Assembly: GCA_020631215.1 (NCBI GenBank)
Contig: JAHDHS010000006.1
Coordinates: forward strand, 38,592-102,591
Length of the DNA stretch: 64,000 nt
Reading direction: 5' to 3'
Source: Hellea sp.
GTDB taxonomy: Bacteria > Pseudomonadota > Alphaproteobacteria > Caulobacterales > Maricaulaceae
Position numbers and translations under genes: made by a program. Of the stretch, positions 10,310 through 18,485 are shown piece by piece (position 1 is the first letter of the stretch; each line of letters begins with the position of its first letter). The notes beneath the pieces were generated by a model. The model was not told the DNA's origin and did no database searches. It saw nothing but the letters and a program-made list of their open reading frames with translations.

Positions 10310-11275
10310 ATGGCTACTTTGATTGACATGGATAAGAAGCGCCCCAAAGCAAGGACAAGGCATCCGGAAAAGGCGAACCGCCCGGACACGGAGGTACTGC
10401 GTAAGCCAAGCTGGATTCGCGTGAAAGCGCCGACCTCCAAGGGGTATGCCGAGACGCGTAAAATCGTCAAAGATAAAGGCCTCGTCACGGTCTGCGAGGA
10501 AGCGGCTTGCCCCAATATTGGCGAGTGTTGGGAGAAGTCCCACGCCACCTTTATGATATTGGGCGAGATTTGCACGCGCGCTTGTGCGTTTTGCAATGTC
10601 GCGACGGGCCTGCCGCAGGATGTCGATGCCTATGAGCCAGGCAAGATAGCCGAAGCGGTCAAGGAAATGGGCCTGCAACATGTGGTGATAACCTCGGTTG
10701 ATCGCGATGACCTGTCCGATGGCGGGGCGCAGCATTTTGTCGATGTCATTCACGCCATTCGCGACGAAAGCCCCAAGACCACCATCGAAATTCTGACCCC
10801 GGATTTCCTGCGTAAGCCGGACAGCGCGGTCAATGCCGTCATCGATGCGCGGCCGGATGTGTTCAATCATAATCTTGAAACCGTGCCGAGGCTTTACCTA
10901 AAGATTCGCCCGGGAGCGCGCTATTACCATTCCCTGCGATTGCTGGAAAAAGTCAAAGAACGTGACCCAAGCCAGTTCACCAAATCCGGCTTGATGGTTG
11001 GGCTCGGCGAGACCAAGGAAGAGGTCATGCAAGTCATGGATGATATGCGCTCTGCGGGTATCGATTTCCTCACCATTGGGCAGTATCTGCAGCCCACGCG
11101 CAAACATGCCAAGCTCGACCGCTTTGTCACACCGGAGGAATTTAAGGCCTATGAAACCATCGCGCGGGCCAAGGGCTTCCTGCTCGTTTCCGCCACGCCG
11201 CTGACGCGCTCTTCCTATCACGCGGATAGCGATTTTGCGAAACTTCAAGCGGCCCGTCAGGCGCAGACAGCCTAA
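10310..11275 (+). CDS. lipA: Lipoyl synthase
   Basis: Radical SAM enzyme that inserts two sulfurs into protein-bound octanoyl groups, supplying the lipoyl cofactor for the PDH subunits in this window. The auxiliary-cluster cysteines appear in [14 protein letters not shown] and the radical SAM CxxxCxxC in [30 protein letters not shown] and TIGQYLQPT are further family blocks, and the C-terminal RSSYHAD holds the conserved serine motif. I prefer ATG 10310 ([19 protein letters not shown], 321 residues), which matches how alphaproteobacterial LipA proteins begin; the ORF-track start 10262 would add a non-conserved 16 residues. The RatA/CoQ10-like gene follows after one base. Confidence 0.97.
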   Translation: MATLIDMDKKRPKARTRHPEKANRPDTEVLRKPSWIRVKAPTSKGYAETRKIVKDKGLVTVCEEAACPNIGECWEKSHATFMILGEICTRACAFCNVATGLPQDVDAYEPGKIAEAVKEMGLQHVVITSVDRDDLSDGGAQHFVDVIHAIRDESPKTTIEILTPDFLRKPDSAVNAVIDARPDVFNHNLETVPRLYLKIRPGARYYHSLRLLEKVKERDPSQFTKSGLMVGLGETKEEVMQVMDDMRSAGIDFLTIGQYLQPTRKHAKLDRFVTPEEFKAYETIARAKGFLLVSATPLTRSSYHADSDFAKLQAARQAQTA

Positions 11276-11276
11276 G

Positions 11277-11777
11277 ATGCCCAGCACCAGTTTCCAGCGC
11301 CATGTTTGCCATGCTCCGGATGAGCTTTTGGAGATGGTTGCCAATGTCGAGGACTATCCTAAATTCATCAATCTGATCTCGGCGCTGCGGATTACCAAAC
11401 AGATCAATGATACGGATTTCGAGGCTGAGGCCGTGATTGCCTATAAGATGATCCGGGAAAGCTTCCGCTCGCTGGTCCATATTAACCGCGAGACGCGCTT
11501 TATCCGCGTGACCAAGGCCGAACGCGGCGGAGCGGTCAAGACGCTGGAAAACACATGGACTTTCCACGAATTATCCGATGGCTCCACCCTGGTCGATTTC
11601 TATGTCGATGTCTCGCTCAAAGCCTTCCCGCTCAATATGCTCATCCGGGAAAAAATGGACCGCGCCTCCGACAACATTATGTCAGCCTTCGAACGCCGCG
11701 CCGCGCAGGTCTGTAAGTCTGTCGGGTCGACTGATATTGACCTAGCAGCGGAGAGGACAAGGTTGAGGGTGGGGTAG
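11277..11777 (+). CDS. RatA/Coq10-like START-domain protein (ubiquinone-binding family)
   Basis: Cytoplasmic SRPBCC/START-fold protein of 166 residues, family of Coq10 and E. coli RatA. Conserved blocks are the N-terminal APDELLEMVANVEDYPKFI, the FEAEAVIAYKMIRESF strand and the C-terminal DRASDNIMSAFERRA helix. Coq10 homologues bind coenzyme Q and help respiratory electron transfer; the RatA name comes from reported effects on 70S assembly, and toxin activity should not be assumed. ATG 11277 immediately follows the lipA stop, so the two genes are cotranscribed. This pair precedes cinA-ispDF in related genomes as I remember them; here an AT-rich insert separates them. Confidence 0.88.
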   Translation: MPSTSFQRHVCHAPDELLEMVANVEDYPKFINLISALRITKQINDTDFEAEAVIAYKMIRESFRSLVHINRETRFIRVTKAERGGAVKTLENTWTFHELSDGSTLVDFYVDVSLKAFPLNMLIREKMDRASDNIMSAFERRAAQVCKSVGSTDIDLAAERTRLRVG

Positions 11778-11886
11778 AGGGCTTTCCGACTACAACCCGC
11801 TCATCTCATGGAAAGTTGAGGACTCGAACAAAAAACCGACCTCCGCGCCGGGTTTATGCGTGGTTAATACCCATTGCGGACTTTAG

Positions 11887-11914
11887 TTGAGCGGCTAATT
11901 TCTAGCCATACAAT
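11887..11914 (+). promoter_or_regulatory. Possible sigma-70-type promoter of the AT-rich cassette
   Basis: TTGAGC, a 16-base spacer and TACAAT lie about 50 bases upstream of the first cassette gene. The match is moderate (4/6 and 5/6 to consensus). It would let the cassette be expressed independently of the lipA operon that ends at 11777. Confidence 0.35.
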
Positions 11915-11961
11915 ACTTTAAGGCCTTTGACGCCATTTAACAATGTGCGTATGAAGACATC

Positions 11962-12600
11962 ATGACGGGCAATACAAGAGATCAATTTTTATTTAAGGTC
12001 TACGATCAAATGTTCGCAGACATTAATCAACACATTAATGTTGTGTGGCAATCGATAGGTGTTGTCGTTGGCTCACTAGCCTTGCTGTCATTGGCGGAGA
12101 AGAATATAATTCCTATAGATGTATCTTTCTCTTTAATAGTGATTTTGATAGGTTGGATGGCAGCTAATTTGATAGACTCTTCGTATTGGTACAATCGCAA
12201 TTTAGTAATAATTGCAAATATTGAACGTCAATTTCTTGAACAAAAAGATCTGAAAGAAATTCATTATTACTTCGGCGCTCACAGACCGAAAAATAAGATG
12301 ATTACCCATTTAAAAGTTCAAATGTACTTGGGCATGGCGATTGCAGTATTGATTTTATTATACCATTTTTATGAACGTGTTTTCCCTGGTCTTTGCCAAC
12401 CGATAGAGTTTTTCGAACCACTCAGGGCCCTGCCTTACTTAGCAGTTACAGTCTGTATTTTTACATTGTTAAGATTGCAGAAAAAGAAATCGAGCGATTA
12501 TGATGAGTTTATCAACAATTCACCTGGCAAACCAATAGACGCAACAAGCGTAAGTTACGGACCTGGGCATGGATTTCCTAAACCAAGCGAACCTAACTAG
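11962..12600 (+). CDS. Four-helix membrane protein of the AT-rich cassette, unknown function
   Basis: 212 residues with four predicted membrane helices (about 29-45 GVVVGSLALLSLAEK, 50-70 VSFSLIVILIGWMAANLI, 120-140 MYLGMAIAVLILLYHFY, 155-172 LPYLAVTVCIFTLLRL) and a soluble middle part containing SSYWYNRNLVIIANIERQFL and HYYFGAHRPKN. I associate this motif with a family of uncharacterised small membrane proteins found sporadically in bacteria, perhaps related to RipA-like octameric membrane proteins, but I cannot confirm it. The base composition is clearly low: 12121-12180 has 20 G/C of 60, against 37 of 60 in a sample of pdhB (4261-4320). The tail (SYGPGHGFPKPSEPN) is Pro/Gly-rich. The second cassette gene follows on the same strand. 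Confidence 0.75.
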   Translation: MTGNTRDQFLFKVYDQMFADINQHINVVWQSIGVVVGSLALLSLAEKNIIPIDVSFSLIVILIGWMAANLIDSSYWYNRNLVIIANIERQFLEQKDLKEIHYYFGAHRPKNKMITHLKVQMYLGMAIAVLILLYHFYERVFPGLCQPIEFFEPLRALPYLAVTVCIFTLLRLQKKKSSDYDEFINNSPGKPIDATSVSYGPGHGFPKPSEPN

Positions 12601-12653
12601 CATGGGTTTAAAAACTATACCTATTAAAGGCGCCATATAAGTTGCCTCTAAAA

Positions 12654-13286
12654 ATGTATATTTGTCACAGTAAAAAAGCTGTAAATATTGGCTTGGAGTT
12701 TGGTTGGTGCCCTGGTGCTAGGTATACAAATTTAAGGGACGTTAAACACTTAGGATCACCGCAGTTTCTAGATATCGATTGGAAAAATTACTCATTCGAC
12801 AAACATTTATCTGTAGCTAAAGAGCACCGTCCTGAACTAACCATAGCCAGAGATGTTGAGTGTATGACCTCCCTTCATGAGGTTTTAAAAGAGGCGGATC
12901 AACTACTAGAGTATTGTGATCAGGTTGCAATCGTTCCAAAAGACCCGAATCTCGCTTCGCAAATCAAAACGCAAATTCCTAAACGTTTCATTTTAGCATT
13001 TAGTGTGCCTACAAAATACGGCGGTACAAAAATTCCAACTAAGTACTTTGACCGACCTGTTCACTTACTAGGCGGTAGACCTGATGTTCAAAGGAGGCTA
13101 GCTGATGAAATGAAAGTCGCCTCCTTAGACTGCAACCGATTTACTTTTGATGCAAAATTTGGAGATTTTTTTGATGGAAAGAAATTCGTACCTCACCCGG
13201 AGGGTGGATACGAAAAATGTTTGCGTGCATCATATCAAAATATAAATCAAATTTGGGAAAATTACGATCTTAGAGACTACTTATAA
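12654..13286 (+). CDS. DUF6610-like / tRNA-guanine-transglycosylase-like protein of the AT-rich cassette
   Basis: About 210 residues, soluble. Recognisable blocks: EFGWCPGARYTN, QFLDIDWKNY, HRPELTIARDVE, CDQVAIVPKD, RFILAFSVPTKYGG, RPVHLLGGRP and a strand with ASLDCNRFT. From memory these resemble DUF6610 and related phage or accessory proteins whose TIM-barrel-like layout recalls tRNA-guanine transglycosylases; the relationship is not certain and no catalytic assignment is made. I use ATG 12654; a TTG at 12642 is possible. Same strand as the membrane-protein gene, 53 bases downstream, and equally AT-rich, so they probably moved and act together. The pair interrupts the RatA-cinA junction. 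Confidence 0.7.
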   Translation: MYICHSKKAVNIGLEFGWCPGARYTNLRDVKHLGSPQFLDIDWKNYSFDKHLSVAKEHRPELTIARDVECMTSLHEVLKEADQLLEYCDQVAIVPKDPNLASQIKTQIPKRFILAFSVPTKYGGTKIPTKYFDRPVHLLGGRPDVQRRLADEMKVASLDCNRFTFDAKFGDFFDGKKFVPHPEGGYEKCLRASYQNINQIWENYDLRDYL

Positions 13287-13344
13287 CGGGCTTTTTTTAA
13301 CCAAAATATGACAAGCATAACGACCGCTCTGCCCTCTAATAAGC

Positions 13345-13839
13345 CTATCCGAAGGTCGCCCGCAGCATCTTTAACGCATCCAGCACCGCATGATCCCGAA
13401 CTCTGTTTCGTCCGATATCGCCATAGTTGAATAATTTGGCGGTGGTTTTGTCTTTCGCGGCGAGGCCGATCCAGACGGTTCCGACGGCTTTGTCTGGGCC
13501 GCCGCCGCCGGGGCCGGCGATGCCGGTCACGGAAAGGGCGATGTCGACATTCAGGGCATCTTTTGCGCCCTTGGCCATTTCAGTTGCGGTGGCTTCGCTG
13601 ACTGCGCCATGGGCTTTGAGTGTGTCTTTTTGGACACGCAGCAGATCTATTTTGACGTCATTATCATAGGCGGTGATCCCGCCTTTGAAGACAGCTGAGC
13701 TGCCTGAAATCGCGGTGATCGCCCCGCCGATCAGTCCGCCGGTGCAGCTCTCCGCTGTGGCGAAGGTCAAGTTTTTCTCCGCCGCCAATTCGATGATGAT
13801 TTTCGCCTCTGCGAATATGTCTTTCAATAAAGGATTCAT
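13345..13839 (-). CDS. pncC: CinA C-terminal-domain protein (PncC-type NMN amidohydrolase)
   Basis: Stand-alone CinA C-terminal domain of 164 residues, the family of PncC, which converts nicotinamide mononucleotide to NaMN plus ammonia in pyridine-nucleotide recycling. Motifs: TFATAESCTGGLIGGAITAISGSS near residue 25, GGITAYDNDVKIDLL, VTGIAGPGGG and VGTVWIGLA. The N-terminal MoCF-like domain of full CinA is absent, as is common for alphaproteobacteria. It overlaps the upstream ispDF gene by four bases (ATGA), so it is translationally coupled and the second gene of that operon. Confidence 0.92.
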   Translation of the reverse strand: MNPLLKDIFAEAKIIIELAAEKNLTFATAESCTGGLIGGAITAISGSSAVFKGGITAYDNDVKIDLLRVQKDTLKAHGAVSEATATEMAKGAKDALNVDIALSVTGIAGPGGGGPDKAVGTVWIGLAAKDKTTAKLFNYGDIGRNRVRDHAVLDALKMLRATFG

Positions 13840-14987
13840 GAGGCACCCTCCACGGGGAGCTGTATCGTCACGGTCGCCTGTGCGGCAAGGCCTTCCCCCC
13901 GTCCTGTGAAGCCGAGCTTTTCTGTGGTCGTCGCTTTGACCGAAACGCGGGTCAGGGGGAGCTCCAGGAGCTCTGCGATGCGAGCCCGCATGGCCTCCCG
14001 GTGCGGTTTGATTTTGGGTTTTTCACATATGAGGGTAATATCAACATGCTGCAATTTACCCTTGCGTTTGTTAACCATAAATCGACTGAAATCGACGAAT
14101 TTTGACGAATTTTGGCCTTTCCACTTCGGATCGCTGGGCGGGAAGTGATCGCCAATGTCTCCGGCGGCTAAAGCGCCCAAAATGGCGTCTGTCAGGGCGT
14201 GTAATCCCGCATCGGCATCGGAATGGCCTTTCAGCGTGTAGCCGCATTTTATGGGGACTCCACAGAGCCAGAGCGTATCGCCTTCGGTGAATTGGTGGAC
14301 GTCAAAGCCGGACCCGGTTGCGATATATGTCTGTTTTTGCAGCATGTTTTCGGCTTTGGCAAAATCTTCGGGGTAAGTCACCTTGAAATTACGGGCCTGT
14401 CCGGGTGTGAATTGGATGGTCATGCCTGCGGCTTTGGCCACAGCGATATCGTCGGCATAATCCGCCTTTTTCAGCGAGTCATAGGCCTGTTTGATCTTGG
14501 CGTAGTGAAAGGCCTGCGGCGTTTGAACCCGCAAAAGCGTATCCCGGTCGACACTTTCGCCGCTTTTGGTTTTCAAGGCATCCGCTATCGGCAGGGCAGG
14601 CGCAGAAGACTCGTGTGTTTTCAAGGCGTTAGCCAGGGGGCGGAGCAAGCCTGCATTGACAAAGGGGCGCGCGGCATCATGGATATAGACATGGTCGATA
14701 GATTGACGGCTGATAGCTTTAAGGCCTTCATGCACAGATTTTGTGCGGGCATCGCCTCCATTTGTGACGGTAGCGTCTATCTTTAACTCATCCAGAGTAT
14801 CGCGGATGTAAGGGTCATTTTTCGCAGTCACCACGACGATTTCGTCAAAATTCATCGCATTTACAAGGTTTTCGAGCGTATGCGCGATGAGGGGGCGGCC
14901 CGCAATCTGTTGATATTGCTTGGGCCTATCTCCGCCTGCGCGCTGCCCTGATCCGGCAGCGACCAAAATAAGTGCAGATGTCGGCAT
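13836..14987 (-). CDS. ispDF: Bifunctional IspD/IspF of the MEP isoprenoid pathway
   Basis: Fusion of MEP cytidylyltransferase (IspD, about 1-225) and MEcPP synthase (IspF, about 226-383), two non-consecutive MEP-pathway steps towards isoprenoids, including the carotenoids and quinones implied elsewhere in the window. IspD shows LVAAGSGQRAGGDRPKQYQ, VYIHDAARPFV and LLRVQTPQAF. IspF begins at TGSGFDVHQF with the metal-binding DVH, then LKGHSDADAGLHALTDAILGA and a C-terminal EKLGFTGRGEGLAAQA. Fusion is the normal state in alphaproteobacteria. It is divergent from dusB, whose start lies 60 bases away. Confidence 0.97.
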   Translation of the reverse strand: MPTSALILVAAGSGQRAGGDRPKQYQQIAGRPLIAHTLENLVNAMNFDEIVVVTAKNDPYIRDTLDELKIDATVTNGGDARTKSVHEGLKAISRQSIDHVYIHDAARPFVNAGLLRPLANALKTHESSAPALPIADALKTKSGESVDRDTLLRVQTPQAFHYAKIKQAYDSLKKADYADDIAVAKAAGMTIQFTPGQARNFKVTYPEDFAKAENMLQKQTYIATGSGFDVHQFTEGDTLWLCGVPIKCGYTLKGHSDADAGLHALTDAILGALAAGDIGDHFPPSDPKWKGQNSSKFVDFSRFMVNKRKGKLQHVDITLICEKPKIKPHREAMRARIAELLELPLTRVSVKATTTEKLGFTGRGEGLAAQATVTIQLPVEGAS

Positions 14988-15049
14988 AAAGTCGCTAATC
15001 CCATGATGAAATATTGTGCAAACGCAAAATCTCGATTACAGGGACATAC

Positions 15050-16048
15050 ATGGCAAACCCGCTACATATCGGCAAGCTCGAATTACGCAGCCGCGTTTTG
15101 GTCGCGCCCATGTCGGGTGTGACGGACCTGCCGTTTCGGAAAATTCTTCAACGATTTCAACCGGGTATGGTCGTGTCAGAGATGGTCGCGGGGGAGCGTT
15201 TGGTCAAAGGCGACCCGGAAAATATCGCCCGCGCCGCCGGCGGGGCCGAGCTAAATCCCTTTGTAATTCAATTGGTTGGCCGCGATCCCCACTGGATGGC
15301 CGAAGGCGCCAAAGCTGTCGAGGAAGCAGGCGCCGAAATTGTGGATATCAACTTTGGGTGCCCCTCCCGAAAAGTGACGACAGGCATGTCCGGATCCGCC
15401 CTTATGCGAGAACCAGAACTGGCTCTGTCTATTGTCCAAGCTGTTGTAAAGGCTGTGAAAGTTCCGGTGACCGTAAAGATGCGTCTGGGCTGGGATCACA
15501 ACAGTCTCAACGCGGTCGATATTGCCCGCGCGAGTGAGGATTTGGGCGCGGAAATGATCACGGTGCATGGCCGCACGCGCTGTCAATTCTATAAAGGGCA
15601 GGCCGATTGGGCGGCTGTCGCTCCCGTCAAAGAGGCGGTCTCTGTGCCTGTTTTTGTCAATGGCGATATTTTATCGGGCGAGGATGCGATAGCTGCCTTG
15701 AGGGAATCCGGCTGTGACGGGGTGATGGTTGGGCGCGGATTAATCGGCGCGCCCTGGAAACTGGCCGAGATTCAAGCCGCGGTGGATGGAGGCAAGTCGC
15801 TGAAATCCTTGACGTTTTCAGAGAAGGGTCAGCTCGCCATTACGCATTACCGGGATATGCTCGCCTTTTATGGTGAGGGTAAAGGTCTGCGCATGGCGCG
15901 GAAACATTTGGCGGGTTATGTGGATATGTTGGCGCCCGACAATTTGGAAAGCGTGCGGTCGCGGCTCTGCCGGTCGCTCAATCCGGATGATGTGATTGCG
16001 CAATTATCGGATTTATTTGGCGTCACCGATGAAGTGGTCGCGGCATGA
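15050..16048 (+). CDS. dusB: tRNA-dihydrouridine synthase B (NifR3 family)
   Basis: FMN enzyme reducing uridines in the tRNA D-loop. N-terminal TIM barrel contains [28 protein letters not shown] with the catalytic cysteine, [22 protein letters not shown] and [18 protein letters not shown], all DusB features. Start chosen at ATG 15050 ([15 protein letters not shown], 332 residues); the track start 15014 adds residues not typical for the family. The stop overlaps the ntrB ATG by four bases (ATGA). dusB (nifR3) directly upstream of ntrBC is classical alphaproteobacterial synteny, described first in Rhodobacter and Rhizobium. Confidence 0.96.
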   Translation: MANPLHIGKLELRSRVLVAPMSGVTDLPFRKILQRFQPGMVVSEMVAGERLVKGDPENIARAAGGAELNPFVIQLVGRDPHWMAEGAKAVEEAGAEIVDINFGCPSRKVTTGMSGSALMREPELALSIVQAVVKAVKVPVTVKMRLGWDHNSLNAVDIARASEDLGAEMITVHGRTRCQFYKGQADWAAVAPVKEAVSVPVFVNGDILSGEDAIAALRESGCDGVMVGRGLIGAPWKLAEIQAAVDGGKSLKSLTFSEKGQLAITHYRDMLAFYGEGKGLRMARKHLAGYVDMLAPDNLESVRSRLCRSLNPDDVIAQLSDLFGVTDEVVAA

Positions 16049-17082
16049 CAGAGCTTCATCCACATCCTTTGGCCGAAGACTCGCCTTTTCCACTTTTATT
16101 AATTTCGCCGGATGAGGAAACAATCCTTTGGGTTAATCAGGCCGCGCAAGAATGGCTGGGTAAATCCAAGCGGCATTTGATCGGCTTAAACCCTTGGAAA
16201 TTCATCAAAATTGAAGAGGGCGCACAGGGAATAATCGGGAAATGCCGGAAGGGGCGATCGCCTCTGACGATCCGTGATGCGAGGATTATGCATCAGGGCG
16301 AGACGCAGCTTTACCACATCACGGCTTACCCGACCGAGGCCGGGATTGGGCTGAACCTGGCTCGCAGTGGCCGCCAACCGCAGGCCGGCCGGCTGGGCGG
16401 CGAGCTTGTTTCCGGCATGGGCCGTATGATCGCGCATGAGCTGAAAAATCCATTGGCGGGGATCAAGGGCGCAGCGCAATTATTACGCGATGATATCGAC
16501 ACCGCCGAAGGTCTTGATTTGCTTGATTTAATTAGTTCAGAGATTGACCGTATACGGCGTTTGGCGGACCGAATGGAAACGCTGGGCGATCAAGATCCGG
16601 ACAATACGGAACAGGTCAATATCCACGAATTGCTCCGTCAAGCCCGCCGCGTTATTCAATCTGCTAATCCGGATTTGATCTTCACGGAACGCTATGACCC
16701 TTCGCTGCCGATGACCACGGGGGATGCGGATACATTGATGCAGGCGCTTTTAAATTTGATCAAGAATGCCTCCGAAGCCATTGAAAACAATACTGATAAT
16801 GGCGAGATCACCTTGGAGACGCGGTTTCGCGCAGGGGTACGAAATGGCAGACGTGAAGGGCCAAGGCACCTGCCGATTGAAATCCGGATCATCGATAATG
16901 GCCCGGGCGTTCCACCGGAATTAATTCACGAACTCTTCCAGCCTTTCGTGACGACCAAGGCTGATGGTCAGGGCTTGGGGCTTGCGCTTGTCTCCAAAGT
17001 GGCGCGCGCGCATGGCGGTTTGGTCGAAGTCAATTCCGCGCCGGGGCATACTGAATTTTCTCTTTTATTGCCAACAAGTTGA
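16045..17082 (+). CDS. ntrB: Nitrogen-regulation histidine kinase NtrB
   Basis: Cytoplasmic PII-controlled sensor kinase/phosphatase acting on NtrC, 345 residues. An N-terminal PAS-like domain (about 10-110, [15 protein letters not shown]) precedes the dimerisation helix with the phosphorylated histidine in [20 protein letters not shown], followed by the catalytic ATPase domain: N box [15 protein letters not shown]1 box [15 protein letters not shown] and G2 box [22 protein letters not shown]. No membrane segments are present, as expected. The gene overlaps dusB by an ATGA and precedes ntrC by 10 bases. Confidence 0.95.
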   Translation: MTELHPHPLAEDSPFPLLLISPDEETILWVNQAAQEWLGKSKRHLIGLNPWKFIKIEEGAQGIIGKCRKGRSPLTIRDARIMHQGETQLYHITAYPTEAGIGLNLARSGRQPQAGRLGGELVSGMGRMIAHELKNPLAGIKGAAQLLRDDIDTAEGLDLLDLISSEIDRIRRLADRMETLGDQDPDNTEQVNIHELLRQARRVIQSANPDLIFTERYDPSLPMTTGDADTLMQALLNLIKNASEAIENNTDNGEITLETRFRAGVRNGRREGPRHLPIEIRIIDNGPGVPPELIHELFQPFVTTKADGQGLGLALVSKVARAHGGLVEVNSAPGHTEFSLLLPTS

Positions 17083-17092
17083 AAGGCCTGAC

Positions 17093-18403
17093 ATGAAATA
17101 TGAAGTCTTACTCGCTGATGACGATGACAGTGTACGGCTGGTTCTGTCCAAGGCGCTCAGCCGCGCCGGACATAGCGTCAAAGCCACAGACAATGCCGAT
17201 ACTTTGCTGAAATGGGCGGAGGCAGGGCAGGGCGATATCGTCCTCACGGATGTTATGATGGGCGGCACCGAAGTTTTTGACAGCCTGCCGCGCCTGTCTG
17301 AAATGCGCCCGAAAATGCCGATCATCGTGATCAGCGGTAATAATACCGTCAACACAGCCCTGAAAGCCGGGCAGAACCGCGTATTTGAATATGTGCCAAA
17401 GCCATTTGATCTGGATGATGTTACCAACGCCGTCTCCCGCGCTGGTCTGTCTGTCAAGCCGAGCCGTGCCAAGAGCGGCGCTGCCAGTAAAAAACTGCCT
17501 ATGATTGGCCGCAGCGCGGTCATGCAGCCTGTTTTTCGCGCTGTTTCCCGTTTTGCCGCCGGTAACCTTCCCGTGCTGATACATGGCGCTGTGGGAACCG
17601 GTAAAGATTTGGTGGCGCGTCTGCTTCATGATGGCGGTCCGCGCGGCGCGAGACCTTTTTTGCGTTTGGCGGATTTTGAAAACACGTCTCTTACTCTGCA
17701 GAAAGTCAATGGCGGCGATATTTACATCGATGAGATTGCGGAGCTGTCATTACATCAGCAAGAAAGGCTTTTAGCTTTGATGACAGAGGCAGAATTGATC
17801 CCGGCCAATGACCGTCCCCGTATTTTATCAGCTACACGCAAAGACCTGCGCAGCCTCGCAGAAGATGGGCATTTTCGGGATGATCTGCTTTTTCGGATCA
17901 ATGTCGCTGAAATTCGTATCCCGCCCCTATCGGAGCGGGACAAGGACACATATGAATTGGCAGAGGCCTTTTTGCAGCAAGCCTCCCCAAGTGAAGCGCG
18001 CCGCTTCGAAACCGAAGCTCTCGATGTGCTTCACCGTCACGACTGGCAAGGGAATGTCAGAGAGCTTGAAAATATGGTTCGGCGCTTATCAGTCTTATAT
18101 TCCGACGATGTCATCACGGCAGATATGGTGCTGCAAGAATTTTCTAAAGATATCAGACCGCAAGACAGCTCGAGTGAGGCCATGAGCCAGTTGGACAGGC
18201 AATTGGAAATAGCGTGCAGGGGACTACTAAACTCAACGGACTTGGAAGACGTTCCACACCAAATAGCGATCAATTGGGTCGAAAAACCACTAATTATCGA
18301 GGCTTTACGACTGACGGGCGGGAACAGGGCAAAGGCAGCTGACAAGCTCGGGATTCACAGAAATACACTTCGAACCAAGTTAAACGCGCTAGATATCGAA
18401 TGA
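17093..18403 (+). CDS. ntrC: Nitrogen-regulation response regulator NtrC lacking the GAFTGA loop
   Basis: 436 residues from ATG 17093 (MKYEVLLADDDDSVRLV); the longer ORF-track frame overlaps ntrB and is not used. Receiver domain with acidic pocket DDDD and phospho-acceptor DVMM, and VPKPF at the end. The AAA+ core has a modified Walker A (GAVGTGKDLVARLL) and Walker B (GGDIYIDEIAELS). Between them, where sigma-54 activators carry ELFGHEKGAFTGA, there is only a shortened stretch (RPFLRLADFENTSLTLQK), so the GAFTGA sigma-54 contact loop is deleted. The Fis-type C-terminal helix-turn-helix (NRAKAADKLGIHRNTLRTKL) is intact. The protein should bind DNA but probably cannot activate sigma-54 holoenzyme in the usual way. 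Confidence 0.93.
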   Translation: MKYEVLLADDDDSVRLVLSKALSRAGHSVKATDNADTLLKWAEAGQGDIVLTDVMMGGTEVFDSLPRLSEMRPKMPIIVISGNNTVNTALKAGQNRVFEYVPKPFDLDDVTNAVSRAGLSVKPSRAKSGAASKKLPMIGRSAVMQPVFRAVSRFAAGNLPVLIHGAVGTGKDLVARLLHDGGPRGARPFLRLADFENTSLTLQKVNGGDIYIDEIAELSLHQQERLLALMTEAELIPANDRPRILSATRKDLRSLAEDGHFRDDLLFRINVAEIRIPPLSERDKDTYELAEAFLQQASPSEARRFETEALDVLHRHDWQGNVRELENMVRRLSVLYSDDVITADMVLQEFSKDIRPQDSSSEAMSQLDRQLEIACRGLLNSTDLEDVPHQIAINWVEKPLIIEALRLTGGNRAKAADKLGIHRNTLRTKLNALDIE

Positions 18404-18485
18404 CATAGAATGAGTTGATTTATTGCAACACTGCGATATGAACGCAACAGTTGGCGGGCATTTGCGCATATAGCAATGGAGTCAT

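Noticed and set aside
11277-11777. RatA as a toxin of a toxin-antitoxin pair
   Set aside because: No adjacent RatB antitoxin gene is present; the alphaproteobacterial homologue is better read as a Coq10-like START protein.
11761-13320. Flanking direct repeats (att sites) of the AT-rich cassette
   Set aside because: The best shared string at the two borders is only about 7 bases (GGGCTTT), and there is no integrase or tRNA at the junction.
16964-17092. N-terminal extension of the ntrC ORF
   Set aside because: It overlaps conserved ntrB sequence in another frame; the receiver domain starts at ATG 17093.
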